Source of the DNA: Hamadaea sp.
GTDB taxonomy: Bacteria; Actinomycetota; Actinomycetes; Mycobacteriales; Micromonosporaceae
Assembly: GCF_013362815.1 (NCBI RefSeq)
Contig: NZ_JABFVK010000013.1
Span: 434,001-498,000 of the forward strand
DNA: 64,000 bases
Direction of reading: 5' to 3'
Positions 34,929-43,667 of this stretch are shown piece by piece (position 1 is the first letter of the stretch; every line of letters starts with the position of its first letter). Under the pieces are notes generated by a model. That model searched no databases. It worked only from the letters and a program-made list of their open reading frames with translations, and was not told the origin of the DNA. The position numbers and the translations under genes are program-made.

Positions 34929-35930
34929 TCATGCGCGGGCGGACAGCCACTCCTCCAGCAGGTCGGCTGCCTGATGGGCCGCCCGTTCGGCAGTCTGGAC
35001 GGTTGCGCCAGCCAGGTGTGGTGTGAGCACGACGTTGGGTGCGCTCCGCAGGGGGGATCCGGCGGGCAGCGGTTCGACGTCGAACACGTCGAACGCGGCT
35101 GCGCGCAGGTGTCTCGTGTGCAGGGCGTCGGCGACAGCGTCGTAGTCGAGCAGGCCGCCCCGCGCCGAGTTGACCAGGACCGCCCCGGGCCGCATCCGGG
35201 CGATCTCCTTGGCGCCGATCATGCCCCGTGTCTCGGGAGTCAGCCGGGCGTGCAGGCTGATCACGTCGCTGCGGTGCAGGATCTCCTCAAGGGTCACCGG
35301 TTCCGTGCCGTCGAGGGTCGCCGGATCGGCGTAGGGGTCGTGGATCAGGACGGTTGCGCCGAACGCGCGGAGGATGCGGGCCACCTGGCGACCGATCGCG
35401 CCGTAACCGATCAGGCCGACGGTCGCGCCGCCGAGTTCCGAGCCGACCTCGTCGAGCGCATACAGGTCGGACCGCCACTGTCCGGCGAGGACGGATGCGT
35501 GGGTGCTGGGGATGGCGCGCATTGCGGCGAGCAGCAAGGCGATCGTGTGCTCGGCAGCGGCCGGGGCGTTGCGGCCGGGGGTGCTCTTGATCTCGATGCC
35601 ACGCGCCTGGGCGGCGTCGGAGTTGACGTTCACGGGGCCGCCGCGAGTCACGATGACGAGTCTGAGGTCGTCGGCGGCGGCGAGCACCCGCTCGGTAAGC
35701 GGCGCCATCTGGGTGATCAGCACTTCCACACCGGGGAGTCGGCTGATGAGCTCGTCCTCGATGTCGGAGGCTTCGTCGACCTCACCGACGGGACCGAACG
35801 GCGTACGCGGCCAGGGCCCGAGGTGAGTGCGTACATCGAGCTCGCCGAGTCGGCCGCGGCGAGCCTCGAGCGCGGCGGTGACGAGGCCGGGAGTGACGAA
35901 GTGGTCGCCGGCGACGAGCACACGGGTCAT
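34929..35930 (-). CDS. D-2-hydroxyacid dehydrogenase
   Basis: A 333-aa NAD-dependent oxidoreductase. VGLIGYGAIGRQVARIL binds NAD; VTRGGPVNVN, LTPETRGMI and LTPHLAGAT supply the catalytic Arg, Glu and His regions. It oxidises a 2-hydroxy acid to the 2-keto acid or the reverse. The start at 35930 has GGAGG upstream and overlaps the FGGY kinase stop. It is the last gene of the five-gene leftward operon. Confidence 0.9.
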   Translation of the reverse strand: MTRVLVAGDHFVTPGLVTAALEARRGRLGELDVRTHLGPWPRTPFGPVGEVDEASDIEDELISRLPGVEVLITQMAPLTERVLAAADDLRLVIVTRGGPVNVNSDAAQARGIEIKSTPGRNAPAAAEHTIALLLAAMRAIPSTHASVLAGQWRSDLYALDEVGSELGGATVGLIGYGAIGRQVARILRAFGATVLIHDPYADPATLDGTEPVTLEEILHRSDVISLHARLTPETRGMIGAKEIARMRPGAVLVNSARGGLLDYDAVADALHTRHLRAAAFDVFDVEPLPAGSPLRSAPNVVLTPHLAGATVQTAERAAHQAADLLEEWLSARA

Positions 35931-37360
35931 GGTGATGTCCTCCAGGTGGTGCGAGCATGGGTGACGGTGTCGAGGTAGGCGGCATATCGGTCCTCGTACG
36001 CATCGGCGCGTGCGGGCTCGACCACGGTCGGTCGGGCCGCAGTCGGCATCGGTGGGACTCCGATTGCCTGAAGCGCCGCCTGTGCCGCGCCCCGCGCACC
36101 GGCCTCGTCGCCGGTCAGGATCCGGATTGGCCGGCCCAGCACGTCGGCGAAGATCTGCGCCCAGGCGGTGGTGCGCATCCCTCCGCCGCAGGCGGTCAAC
36201 TCCCCGGTCAGGCCGGCGGCGCTCAGGCAATGCCGAGCGCTGAAGGCGATGGCCTCGCAGGTGGCGCGAACGATGTCGGCCCGGCCGACGCCGGTGTGCA
36301 GGCCGTCGATGCGGGCCCGGGCGGTCGGCGCGACGAATGGTGCGCGCTCACCGCCCTCGGCGAAGAACGGCAGTACCGACAGCCCTTCGGAACGGCCTTG
36401 GACGAGTAGCGACGGCAGGTCTTCGATCCGAGCGCCGACGAGGTCCAGAATCCAGTCGATGGTCGCGGTGCCGACCATGGCGGGCATGGCGCGCAGCCAC
36501 CGGCCCGGCTGCCACGTGCTCAGGGTGAACCCCGCGGGTTCGCCGACTCCGATTCGATCGGTCATCACCTGACAGGCCAGCGTGGTCCCGACGATCAGCA
36601 GGCCGTCACCGAGTTCGTCGACGTCCGCGCCCCAGGCGGTGGCGGGCAGGTCATAGGGGGCGGCCACGACGGGCGTACCGCTCGGCAGGCTTCCGACGCT
36701 CGTGCGCAGGTGCCCGGTGGGTGCGGATTGGACGCTCGGCAGCAGGTCCCGACGGTGAGCGAGCCCAGCGGCGGTGATGAGTCCGGCGTCGTAGTCGCGG
36801 GTGCGTGGATCGAGAAAGGGCACGGACGCGTCGGAGACGTCGGTCGCCCGTAGCCCGGTCAGCTGCTGTACCACGACGTCCTTGCACCGCGCGGCGGTCG
36901 CGGCCTTGTCGAGGCTGCCGGGCTCATACCGGTCCAGCCACGCCAGCAACGGTCCGGTGTTGCCTGCGTACGGCAGGCTGCCGGTTCGCTCGAAGAGAGT
37001 CTCGAGTAGTCCCGCCGCCTCCCATTCGGCGACGATGTCCGCGGCCCGGCCGTCGAGCCAGGAGATCGCCGGGCGAATCGGCTCGCCATCGCGGTCGACG
37101 AGCCACAGCCCGTCTCCCTGGCCGGTGACACCGACGGCGATGGCCGGTCCCGGGTCCAGTTCGGCGAGCACTTCGCACACCGACCGGAAGACGGTGCGGA
37201 CGTCCTGCTCGTACCGCCCCGGGCCGTCGCGGTCGACGACCGTCGGCCGGGCGGCCCGGCGCAGCGGGGTGCCGTCCGCCGCGTACACCACGGCTTTGGT
37301 GAGCGTGGTGCCGACGTCGACGCCGACGACGTAGGGGAGGGTCTGGCTAGGCGATTTCAT
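35927..37360 (-). CDS. FGGY family carbohydrate kinase (1)
   Basis: A 477-aa ASKHA kinase: VVGVDVGTTLTKAVVYAADG is phosphate-1, ISWLDGRA carries the catalytic Asp region, and ACGGGMRTTAWAQIFADVLG is the adenosine motif. Xylulokinase/erythrulose-kinase-like, but only about 25-30% like sequences would be expected against the second kinase of this operon, so substrates differ. ATG 37360 overlaps the DeoR stop by 14 bp; an in-frame ATG at 37378 is less likely. Confidence 0.87.
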   Translation of the reverse strand: MKSPSQTLPYVVGVDVGTTLTKAVVYAADGTPLRRAARPTVVDRDGPGRYEQDVRTVFRSVCEVLAELDPGPAIAVGVTGQGDGLWLVDRDGEPIRPAISWLDGRAADIVAEWEAAGLLETLFERTGSLPYAGNTGPLLAWLDRYEPGSLDKAATAARCKDVVVQQLTGLRATDVSDASVPFLDPRTRDYDAGLITAAGLAHRRDLLPSVQSAPTGHLRTSVGSLPSGTPVVAAPYDLPATAWGADVDELGDGLLIVGTTLACQVMTDRIGVGEPAGFTLSTWQPGRWLRAMPAMVGTATIDWILDLVGARIEDLPSLLVQGRSEGLSVLPFFAEGGERAPFVAPTARARIDGLHTGVGRADIVRATCEAIAFSARHCLSAAGLTGELTACGGGMRTTAWAQIFADVLGRPIRILTGDEAGARGAAQAALQAIGVPPMPTAARPTVVEPARADAYEDRYAAYLDTVTHARTTWRTSP

Positions 37361-38159
37361 ATCGCACGCCGTTCTCACGCATCTCCACGAGGGATTCGGG
37401 GGAGGCCTGACTGTCGGTGATGACGAGATCGATGTCCGACAGGGGGGCCAGGCGATGCAGCGCGACGCGTCCCATCTTCGTGTGGTCGACCATCAACACC
37501 GAGCGCTGCGCCGCGCGGATCATCGCCCGCTTGACAAGCACGATCTCCTGTTCCTGGTGGTACGTGTAGCCGCCGGAGACCGCCGACGTGGAGGCGAAGA
37601 GCATGTCCACACGGAGCGCCTCGATGGCGTCGATGCAGGGCACGCCGAGGAATGAGTCGTGCGTCGGAAAGTAGTCGCCGCCGAGGGCGAGCAGCCGTAC
37701 GCCGCGGATCGTGCTGAGCAACTTGATGGTCTCCAGGAAGTTGGTCATCACGGTGATCGGTGCCGCGTCCTCCAGCAGACGCGCGAGCTCTAGCGTCGTG
37801 GTGGAGTCGTCGAGCATGATCGCCATGCCCGGTTCGATGAGCTGTCGCGCCTTCTGGGCGATGGCGATCTTCTCGGCCCGGGCCGCGCGTAGCCGATAGG
37901 ACACGTTGCTTTCGAAGACGCTAGACGGCTGGGCGCTGACGCCGCCGCGGTGTTTGCGGACGACGCCCTGGCGCTCGAGCTCGTCCAGGTCGCGATGAAT
38001 GGTCATCAGACTGACATGGAACAGCTCCGCCAGCTCGTTGGCGGAGACAGAGCCGTGCTGCAACACATGCTCGAAGATCTCAGCCTGGCGCTGGGCCGGG
38101 CGGCTACGTTCGGTCGGATCGCTAGTCATAGCAGCCATCTTCCTATTGCCGCCCGTCAT
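37347..38159 (-). CDS. DeoR family transcriptional regulator
   Basis: A 270-aa regulator with the DeoR helix-turn-helix VSANELAELFHVSLMTIHRDLDELE and the DeoRC sugar-phosphate-binding domain (IMLDDSTTTLELARLL, VLMVDHTKMGR). It usually responds to a phosphorylated sugar, presumably the product of one of the two kinases in the same operon. It overlaps the phosphatase gene by 4 bp. Candidate sites are the dyads at 40269-40303. Confidence 0.92.
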   Translation of the reverse strand: MTGGNRKMAAMTSDPTERSRPAQRQAEIFEHVLQHGSVSANELAELFHVSLMTIHRDLDELERQGVVRKHRGGVSAQPSSVFESNVSYRLRAARAEKIAIAQKARQLIEPGMAIMLDDSTTTLELARLLEDAAPITVMTNFLETIKLLSTIRGVRLLALGGDYFPTHDSFLGVPCIDAIEALRVDMLFASTSAVSGGYTYHQEQEIVLVKRAMIRAAQRSVLMVDHTKMGRVALHRLAPLSDIDLVITDSQASPESLVEMRENGVRYEIA

Positions 38160-38752
38160 GACCGGCCGTTGTAGGCGAGTAGAGCGGAAGGTGTGCCGTC
38201 GTCGGACAGCCCTAGGACGACCGTTCCGGTCGGCGCCAAGCTCGGCAGCCGGCGACGGTACTCGGCGAGCGGCAAGCCGAGGGCGGCGCAGACGACCAGT
38301 CTGATGATGGTGCTGTGGCAGACGACCAGGGCGGTGCCCTGGGCCGCCGCCGTGACGTCGGCCAGTCCGGACTGGAACCTGCGGACCGCGTCGGCTGGGT
38401 GTTCCCCATGCGGGAGGTGGTGAGCGACGGGGTCACGGCGGAAGGCCGCGGCGACGTCGGGGTCCATCTCGTCCAGAGTCGCCCCTTCCGCGTCACCGAA
38501 GTCCAGCTCACGCAGCCGCGGATCAGTACGCAGATGCAGGCCCGTGGCGGCCGCTACCGGCATCGCGGTGGCGACCGCACGGACGAGGTCGGAGGCGGCC
38601 AGTGCGGTGAAACCTCGGCCGGTCGCCCACCGGGCCAGCGCTGTGGCCTGCTGCTCGCCGACCTCGTCGAGCGGAATGTCGCTCCGGCCGGTATAGCGAT
38701 TGGGATGGTGCCACGCGGTGCGGCCGTGACGGACGAGTACGACTGTCTTCAC
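38156..38752 (-). CDS. Histidine phosphatase family protein
   Basis: A 198-aa phosphoglycerate-mutase-like phosphatase. VLVRHGRTAWHHPNRYTGRSD carries the RHG phospho-histidine motif, LRELDFGDAEG the acid region, and VVCHSTIIRLVV the second histidine. It should dephosphorylate a small sugar phosphate, odd in an operon with two kinases. GTG 38752 overlaps the stop of kinase 2; its own stop overlaps the DeoR ATG. Confidence 0.88.
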   Translation of the reverse strand: MKTVVLVRHGRTAWHHPNRYTGRSDIPLDEVGEQQATALARWATGRGFTALAASDLVRAVATAMPVAAATGLHLRTDPRLRELDFGDAEGATLDEMDPDVAAAFRRDPVAHHLPHGEHPADAVRRFQSGLADVTAAAQGTALVVCHSTIIRLVVCAALGLPLAEYRRRLPSLAPTGTVVLGLSDDGTPSALLAYNGRS

Positions 38753-40248
38753 GCGAACTCCAAGGCATTCCGGGACAGGTCTTCGTCGATCCAGCCGCGG
38801 GTCGTCAACGCGGCGACGAAGTCCGCGTACGCGGAACTGAACCGGTCGCCGGCTGCTGGACGCGGCGGAACAAGGGTGCCGGGCTGGATCATGCGGCGGG
38901 CGGTGGCGTTGAGCGGGCCGTCCCCGGCTGCGGCCAGCACGGCCATGCCGAAGGCCGGTTCGGCGGAAAAGGGCAGTTCGAGGGGAACACCGAGAATGTC
39001 GGCGCGAAGCTGATTCCAATATCGGCTTCGGGTCGCTCCACCGGTGATGTAGTGCCGGCCGTCGGTGGCTGCGCCGAGTCGGCGCAGATGGGCGTACGTC
39101 AGTTTCTCGACGTAGGCAACCGCCTGAAGAACCGCGGCGTAGCGGTCGTCGTCGTCGGTGAAATGACCGGAATGGAAGGCTGCCGCGTCGGGTCGAACGA
39201 AGGGGAACCGTTCGCCTCGTCCCGCCAGCGGATACAGGATCCCGCCGGCGGGCTCGTACTTGGCGGCGGAGGCATCGCTCAGCTCGTGGTTGATGCCAGG
39301 GAACCATTGTTCGATCACGCCGGCCCCGACGCTGGAGGCACCGCCGGGCAACCAGCCTTGGTCGGGATGACGATGGCTGTAGACGACCCCCGCCGGGTCG
39401 GTGAGGGGCTGCTGGCTGACGCCCTTGACGACCAGTGTCGTGCCAAGGACGGAGTTCCAGGAGCCGGGATCGAGGGCGCCGGCGGCGATCTGGGCGGCAC
39501 AACCGTCGGTCATTCCCGCGCGTATCGGGGTTCCCGCCACGAATGCGCTGTGCTCTGCCCCGGCTAGGCCGACGCTGCCGATGGTGCTTCCGGGTCGCAC
39601 GACCTCGGGCAAAAACCGCTCCGGCAGACCGAGGAGGTCCAGTGGGCCGGTCGCCCAAGCCTGCTTACCGGCGTCATAGCCGGTTTTCAAGGCATGACTC
39701 CAGTCGGTGGCCACGCGATGCCCGGTCAGGCGCTCGGCGATGTAGTCGCCGCAATGACGTAGGCCGAGCTGTCCTGCGCCCATCTCCCGACGAAGCTCCG
39801 GCGATCCATGTTCCAGCAGCCAGGCGAGCCGCGGGAGCGGCCACGTCGGCTGGGCCGGATGCCCGACGGAACGCCACCGGTCGGCATCGAAGTCAGCGGC
39901 CGCCCGAGCGTCGTCGTACATCAGACCCGTCGTCTGCGGTCGTCCGCTGGCATCGGCGAGCAGAAAGGTGCCCGACGTGGCGCAGATGGCGAGGGCGCGA
40001 ACGCGCTGTGCGGCAGGTCTTCCAGCCGAATCGGCTTCCTGCAGGGCCGCTCGGCTGGCCTCGCAGAACACCAGCCACCACTGCTCTGGGTCTTGTTCAT
40101 GCCGGGTCCCGGCGCGAGAGCTGCTCAGCTGCCCCGCCCCGCGTCCGACGACGTTTCCGTGCTCGTCGCACAGCATGACGCGAATGCTCTGCGTCCCGAC
40201 GTCGACGCCGGCCCACAGGTCTGGGCCGGTTGGATGCTGTGTTCCCAT
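38749..40248 (-). CDS. FGGY family carbohydrate kinase (2)
   Basis: A 499-aa kinase and first gene of the leftward operon. AGVDVGTQSIRVMLCDEHG is phosphate-1, YDDARA the catalytic region and HYITGGATRSRYWNQLRADILG the adenosine motif. The GTQS variant places it with D-ribulokinase/L-ribulokinase or AI-2-kinase-like FGGY members rather than glycerol kinase. Expression is likely controlled by the DeoR protein in the same operon. Confidence 0.87.
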   Translation of the reverse strand: MGTQHPTGPDLWAGVDVGTQSIRVMLCDEHGNVVGRGAGQLSSSRAGTRHEQDPEQWWLVFCEASRAALQEADSAGRPAAQRVRALAICATSGTFLLADASGRPQTTGLMYDDARAAADFDADRWRSVGHPAQPTWPLPRLAWLLEHGSPELRREMGAGQLGLRHCGDYIAERLTGHRVATDWSHALKTGYDAGKQAWATGPLDLLGLPERFLPEVVRPGSTIGSVGLAGAEHSAFVAGTPIRAGMTDGCAAQIAAGALDPGSWNSVLGTTLVVKGVSQQPLTDPAGVVYSHRHPDQGWLPGGASSVGAGVIEQWFPGINHELSDASAAKYEPAGGILYPLAGRGERFPFVRPDAAAFHSGHFTDDDDRYAAVLQAVAYVEKLTYAHLRRLGAATDGRHYITGGATRSRYWNQLRADILGVPLELPFSAEPAFGMAVLAAAGDGPLNATARRMIQPGTLVPPRPAAGDRFSSAYADFVAALTTRGWIDEDLSRNALEFA

Positions 40249-40268
40249 GCGCGCCGCAGCTTCCGTTC

Positions 40269-40303
40269 GTTGTTAAGAGAACAACCTTGAGCGTTATGAT
40301 AAC
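40269..40303. promoter_or_regulatory. Two dyads upstream of the FGGY/DeoR operon
   Basis: GTTGTT-5nt-AACAAC (40269-40285) and GTTATGATAAC (40293-40303) lie 20 to 55 bp before kinase 2. AT-rich TTGTT/AACAA half-sites are common for DeoR and GntR proteins. AACAAC and TGTTAA words also occur in the binding-protein promoter at 42219-42247, hinting at one regulator for both clusters. Confidence 0.55.
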
Positions 40304-40447
40304 ATCGACTTAACGTCGGCGCTAGCTGGTGTCATCGGATAGTCGTTCCCCTGCAGGCAATTCGCTAGCCCGGCCCTTCGGCCGCGCGGCCACCGTGCTT
40401 CGTGAGATTTGACATTGCCGATGTAATCTTCACATCGCGGAGGTCAG

Positions 40448-41461
40448 GTGTCGTTCACTTCGGTCGCCGTCTTGGGCATCGCTGCACTGTTCGCCACCTT
40501 CGCAGGTTTCAACGACGCCGGCGTCCTGGTCGGCATCGGCAGCGGGATACGAGGACTGCGTCCTTTCGCCGCGCTGATGCTGTTGACCGCGGCCGTGATC
40601 GGCACGCCCTTGATCGTCGGAACGGCGGTTGCCGCCACGCTGGACGGCCGGCTGGTGCCGTCCGGTTCGGACGATGGACCGGCGCGCGCGCAGATGCTCT
40701 GCGGCATCGTCGCTGCGGTTGCGGTCACCGTGTCGCTGGCGGCTCGACGGCTGCCGACCAGCCTCACGCTCGCCCTCATCGGCGGCATCGCCGGTGCCGG
40801 GCTCGGGGGACGGATGGCGGGAGCGGACGCCGGCTCGGCCGACTGGGCGGTCGTAGGACGGGTCCTCTGCCTCGCGGCGGCGGCGCCGTTGGCCGGAGCG
40901 GCGTTAGCCGTCGCGGTGGGCCGGCTGCTGGCGGTGGTCCCGCCGGCTGTCCACGGCCGGGCTGGCCGAGATGGCGCAGGACGTCGGCTGCAGTGGTTGC
41001 ACATGGGCGGCTTCGGCGCGATCTGCCTGGCCTACGGCGCGAACGACGGCCAGAAGATGCTGGCGGTGTACGCCGCCTTGCTGGGCGGGGAGCCCGACCG
41101 GTACGCGCGCTCGCCGCTGGCGGCGGGCCTGATCGCGGGATGTTTTCTGCTCGGCGGCGCGGTCGGCCTGCGCAGGTTGGGGCCGTTGGGCGGCGGGCTC
41201 GCCGTTGCCCGGCAGGACGGCGTCGTGCTGACGGAGCTGTCCAGCGCCGGTGTCGTACTGGGCACCGCGGCCGTCGGCGCGCCGGTGAGCATGACGCAGT
41301 CCATGTCGGGAGCACTGGTGGGAACGGGATTGCGCCGAGGAACGAGGAGAGTGCGATGGGCGAGAGTCGTAGGTTTGGGTTGGGCGTGGATGCTGACGTT
41401 GCCGATGGCGTTTCTCGCTGGTGGCGTAGGCGCCGTGATCGTGGTGTCGGTGGCGTTCTGA
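40448..41461 (+). CDS. Pit-family phosphate transporter-like protein
   Basis: A 337-aa membrane protein with about 10 helices and the two PiT half-motifs: FAGFNDAGVLVG near the N-terminus and AYGANDGQKMLA in the second half, plus APVSMTQSMSGALVG in place of PVSTTH. The first motif (GFNDAG) and the last (SMTQS) differ from the classical GANDxAN and STTH, so ion or substrate preference may differ. GGAGG precedes GTG 40448. Its 3' end overlaps the DUF47 gene by 106 bp. Confidence 0.8.
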   Translation: MSFTSVAVLGIAALFATFAGFNDAGVLVGIGSGIRGLRPFAALMLLTAAVIGTPLIVGTAVAATLDGRLVPSGSDDGPARAQMLCGIVAAVAVTVSLAARRLPTSLTLALIGGIAGAGLGGRMAGADAGSADWAVVGRVLCLAAAAPLAGAALAVAVGRLLAVVPPAVHGRAGRDGAGRRLQWLHMGGFGAICLAYGANDGQKMLAVYAALLGGEPDRYARSPLAAGLIAGCFLLGGAVGLRRLGPLGGGLAVARQDGVVLTELSSAGVVLGTAAVGAPVSMTQSMSGALVGTGLRRGTRRVRWARVVGLGWAWMLTLPMAFLAGGVGAVIVVSVAF

Positions 41462-42090
41462 GCCGGGTTCCGGGCTTGGTCAGGCAGCTGTCCGGCGGCA
41501 ACGACCGCCTGCTGGTCGGGCACGTCAGCGATCAGATCGGGTGCGCCGGCCGAGGTGTCGACCTGGCGCGGCGGTTGGCGGACGGCCAGGTGCCATCGGG
41601 CCAGGCCCGGCAGATCATCGCCGAGATCGAGCACGAGGGCGACGCGCGTCGTAGCGACCTCATCGGACGGCTGCGAGGCAGCGTGACCTCTCCGGTGGAC
41701 CGCGAGGACCTGTTCCGCGTGTCGCGGGGAGTCGACGACGTGCTCGACGCGGTCCGCGATTTCGTCCGCGAGTTCGATCTGTTCGACGCGGTGCCGCTTC
41801 CGTTGTACGGACCGGTCCTGGACCGGCTGGCGGATGCCCTGGTGCGGCTCGACGCGGCGGTGGCGTTGCTGGTGGCCGGCCCGCGGGAGGCGGCGCTGGC
41901 AGCGGTGGCCGCCAAGAAGCCCGGTGTCCGGGCGGCGTATCAGGTGGCCCTCGCCGATGCGCTGGCCGAGCCCGTCGTCGCCAGGCAGGTGGCGACAGTG
42001 TTGCTGCTCGGACGGCTCGACGTAGCCGGCCAGCGGTTGGCGGCAGCGGCGGACGCGTTGGCGGACGGTGTGATGAAGCGGTTTCAGTGA
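41356..42090 (+). CDS. DUF47/PhoU-like Pit accessory protein
   Basis: A 244-aa helical protein. From VRQLSGGNDRLLVG onward it has the DUF47 pattern (IIAEIEHEGDARRSDLIGRL, DREDLFRVSRGVDDVLDAVRDFVRE), typical partners of Pit transporters. ATG 41356 has GAGGAG 7 bp upstream but overlaps the transporter gene by 106 bp; a later start would truncate the basic N-terminus. The dyad TGCGA-TGT-TCGCA starts directly after the stop (42091-42103). Confidence 0.72.
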   Translation: MGESRRFGLGVDADVADGVSRWWRRRRDRGVGGVLSRVPGLVRQLSGGNDRLLVGHVSDQIGCAGRGVDLARRLADGQVPSGQARQIIAEIEHEGDARRSDLIGRLRGSVTSPVDREDLFRVSRGVDDVLDAVRDFVREFDLFDAVPLPLYGPVLDRLADALVRLDAAVALLVAGPREAALAAVAAKKPGVRAAYQVALADALAEPVVARQVATVLLLGRLDVAGQRLAAAADALADGVMKRFQ

Positions 42091-42218
42091 TGCGATGTTC
42101 GCATAATGTATGTGCAATTCTCACTGCCCCGAGGCGATCTTGCGGTGCGGGTTCCGTGCCGTTACGGTCGCTTAACCTCGGCTTTTTGTTTCCGCCAAGT
42201 TCTCCAATGATGAGAGTC

Positions 42219-42247
42219 TTGTGAAAACAACGTTCTGGATGTTAAAT
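42219..42247 (+). promoter_or_regulatory. Candidate promoter of the UgpB-like operon
   Basis: TTGTGA, exact 17-bp spacer, then TTAAAT. The spacer contains AACAACGTT, reminiscent of the half-sites upstream of the FGGY operon. About 65 bp separate the -10 from ATG 42316. The rest of 42091-42315 holds only the small dyad at 42091. Confidence 0.55.
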
Positions 42248-42315
42248 CTCACATGTGCCGCTCACCCCGATCGCGGGCCCTCGCCGCGACGTAGCGGTCT
42301 ATCTGGAGGAGACCC

Positions 42316-43656
42316 ATGTTGCATAGACGCCACCTCGCTGCGGCCCTGGCCGCGGTGACCGTGTTCGGCCTCGGCGCGTGTGGCGGCGGGGAGGACGACG
42401 CCGCCGACGGAATGCAGACCGTGACCTTCTGGCACTCCATGGCCGGGGCGAACGGCGAGGCCGTCAATCACCTCGTCGACCAGTTCAACCAGCAGCACAG
42501 CGGGAAGATCAAGGTTGAGGCGACGTTCCAGGGCAAGTACAACGACTCCCTTACCAAGCTCAAGGCATCGGTGCAGTCACGGCAGACGCCCAACCTGGTG
42601 CAGGTCTTCGAGATCGGCACTCAGCTCATGGTCGACACCAAGGCCACCGTGCCGTTCGCGGACATGGCGTCGCAAGCCGGCATCGCCATCGAAACGATCG
42701 AGCCGGGCATCGCCAAGTACTACACGATTGGTGGGAAGCTGCAATCTCTGCCCTTCAACGCGTCGGCGCCGGTCCTGTTCTACAACAAGACCGCCTTCAA
42801 GAATGCCGGGCTGGACCCGGCCAAGCCGCCGACGACCATGAGCGAGCTGGCTGAGGCGGCCAAGAAGCTGACCGTCAGCTCCGGCGGCAAGGTCAGCCAG
42901 TACGGCGTGGTGGCTTCGATCGACGGCTGGCTGGTTGAGCAGATGCTCGCCGCGGGCGGCGTCCAGTACTGCGACCAAGACAACGGCCGTACGGGCCGGG
43001 CGACCGGCGTGACTTGGAACAACGAGCAGCTGCGCAGCGTGGTCACCACCTGGGCCGGGCTCGTCAAGGAGGGCAACCTGCTCAACGTCGGACGAAACAA
43101 CACCGATGCGTCGGCGGCGTTCCAAGCGGGCCGTGCGGCGATGCTGCCCTTCACCTCGGCCAACTTGCGCGACATCATCAAGGGCTCGAAGTTCGAGGTG
43201 GGGGTCGCCAACTACATCCGGCCGGACGGCACCCAGCCCAGTGGCGTGTTCAACGGCGGCGCGTCGGTCTGGACGATGGCCGGGCACCCGAAGGCCCAGC
43301 AGACCGCGGCCGGTGAGTTCCTCAAGTACCTCGCCTCGCCGGAGGCACAGGGCTACTGGGCCGCGCATACCGGCTACATCCCGGTGGTGACGGCTGCGGC
43401 GCAGACCAAGGAATTCACCGACGTCCTAACGACCTACCCGGACTTCGCCAAGCCGGGCGCCGAACTGCGCGACGCCGCCACGACCCCGGCGAGCAGCGGC
43501 TGCCTCATGGGTGTCATGCCGCAGGCCCGGGACAAGATGAACGACGTCGTCGAGTCGGTCATCCTCGGCAAGGCCACGGCGGACAAGGCCATCACCGACG
43601 CTCAGGCGGCCATGACGGACGTGATCGCCGCCTACAACAAGTCCGTCGGCAGCTGA
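42316..43656 (+). CDS. UgpB-like ABC substrate-binding lipoprotein
   Basis: A 446-aa lipoprotein: signal peptide and lipobox GLGAC, then VTFWHSMAGANGEAVNHLV and KYNDSLTKLKASVQSRQTPN, which match the glycerol-3-phosphate-binding UgpB branch, as does LVQVFEIGTQLMVD. LPFNASAPVLFYNKTAF lines the cleft. The ligand is likely glycerol-3-phosphate, a glycerophosphodiester or a related phospho-polyol. GGAGGAG precedes ATG 42316. First gene of a tightly packed operon with no ATPase gene. Confidence 0.87.
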   Translation: MLHRRHLAAALAAVTVFGLGACGGGEDDAADGMQTVTFWHSMAGANGEAVNHLVDQFNQQHSGKIKVEATFQGKYNDSLTKLKASVQSRQTPNLVQVFEIGTQLMVDTKATVPFADMASQAGIAIETIEPGIAKYYTIGGKLQSLPFNASAPVLFYNKTAFKNAGLDPAKPPTTMSELAEAAKKLTVSSGGKVSQYGVVASIDGWLVEQMLAAGGVQYCDQDNGRTGRATGVTWNNEQLRSVVTTWAGLVKEGNLLNVGRNNTDASAAFQAGRAAMLPFTSANLRDIIKGSKFEVGVANYIRPDGTQPSGVFNGGASVWTMAGHPKAQQTAAGEFLKYLASPEAQGYWAAHTGYIPVVTAAAQTKEFTDVLTTYPDFAKPGAELRDAATTPASSGCLMGVMPQARDKMNDVVESVILGKATADKAITDAQAAMTDVIAAYNKSVGS

Positions 43657-43667
43657 AGGAGCGCAAC

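Noticed and set aside
40409-40429. Promoter TTGACA/TAATCT before the Pit-like gene
   Set aside because: Only 9 bp separate the hexamers, too short for a sigma-70 promoter. The same TTGACATTGCCGA string at 9087 looks coincidental.
42104-42218. PHO-box type repeats upstream of the UgpB-like operon
   Set aside because: No GTTCACC-like direct repeats are visible, so PhoP control is not supported by sequence.
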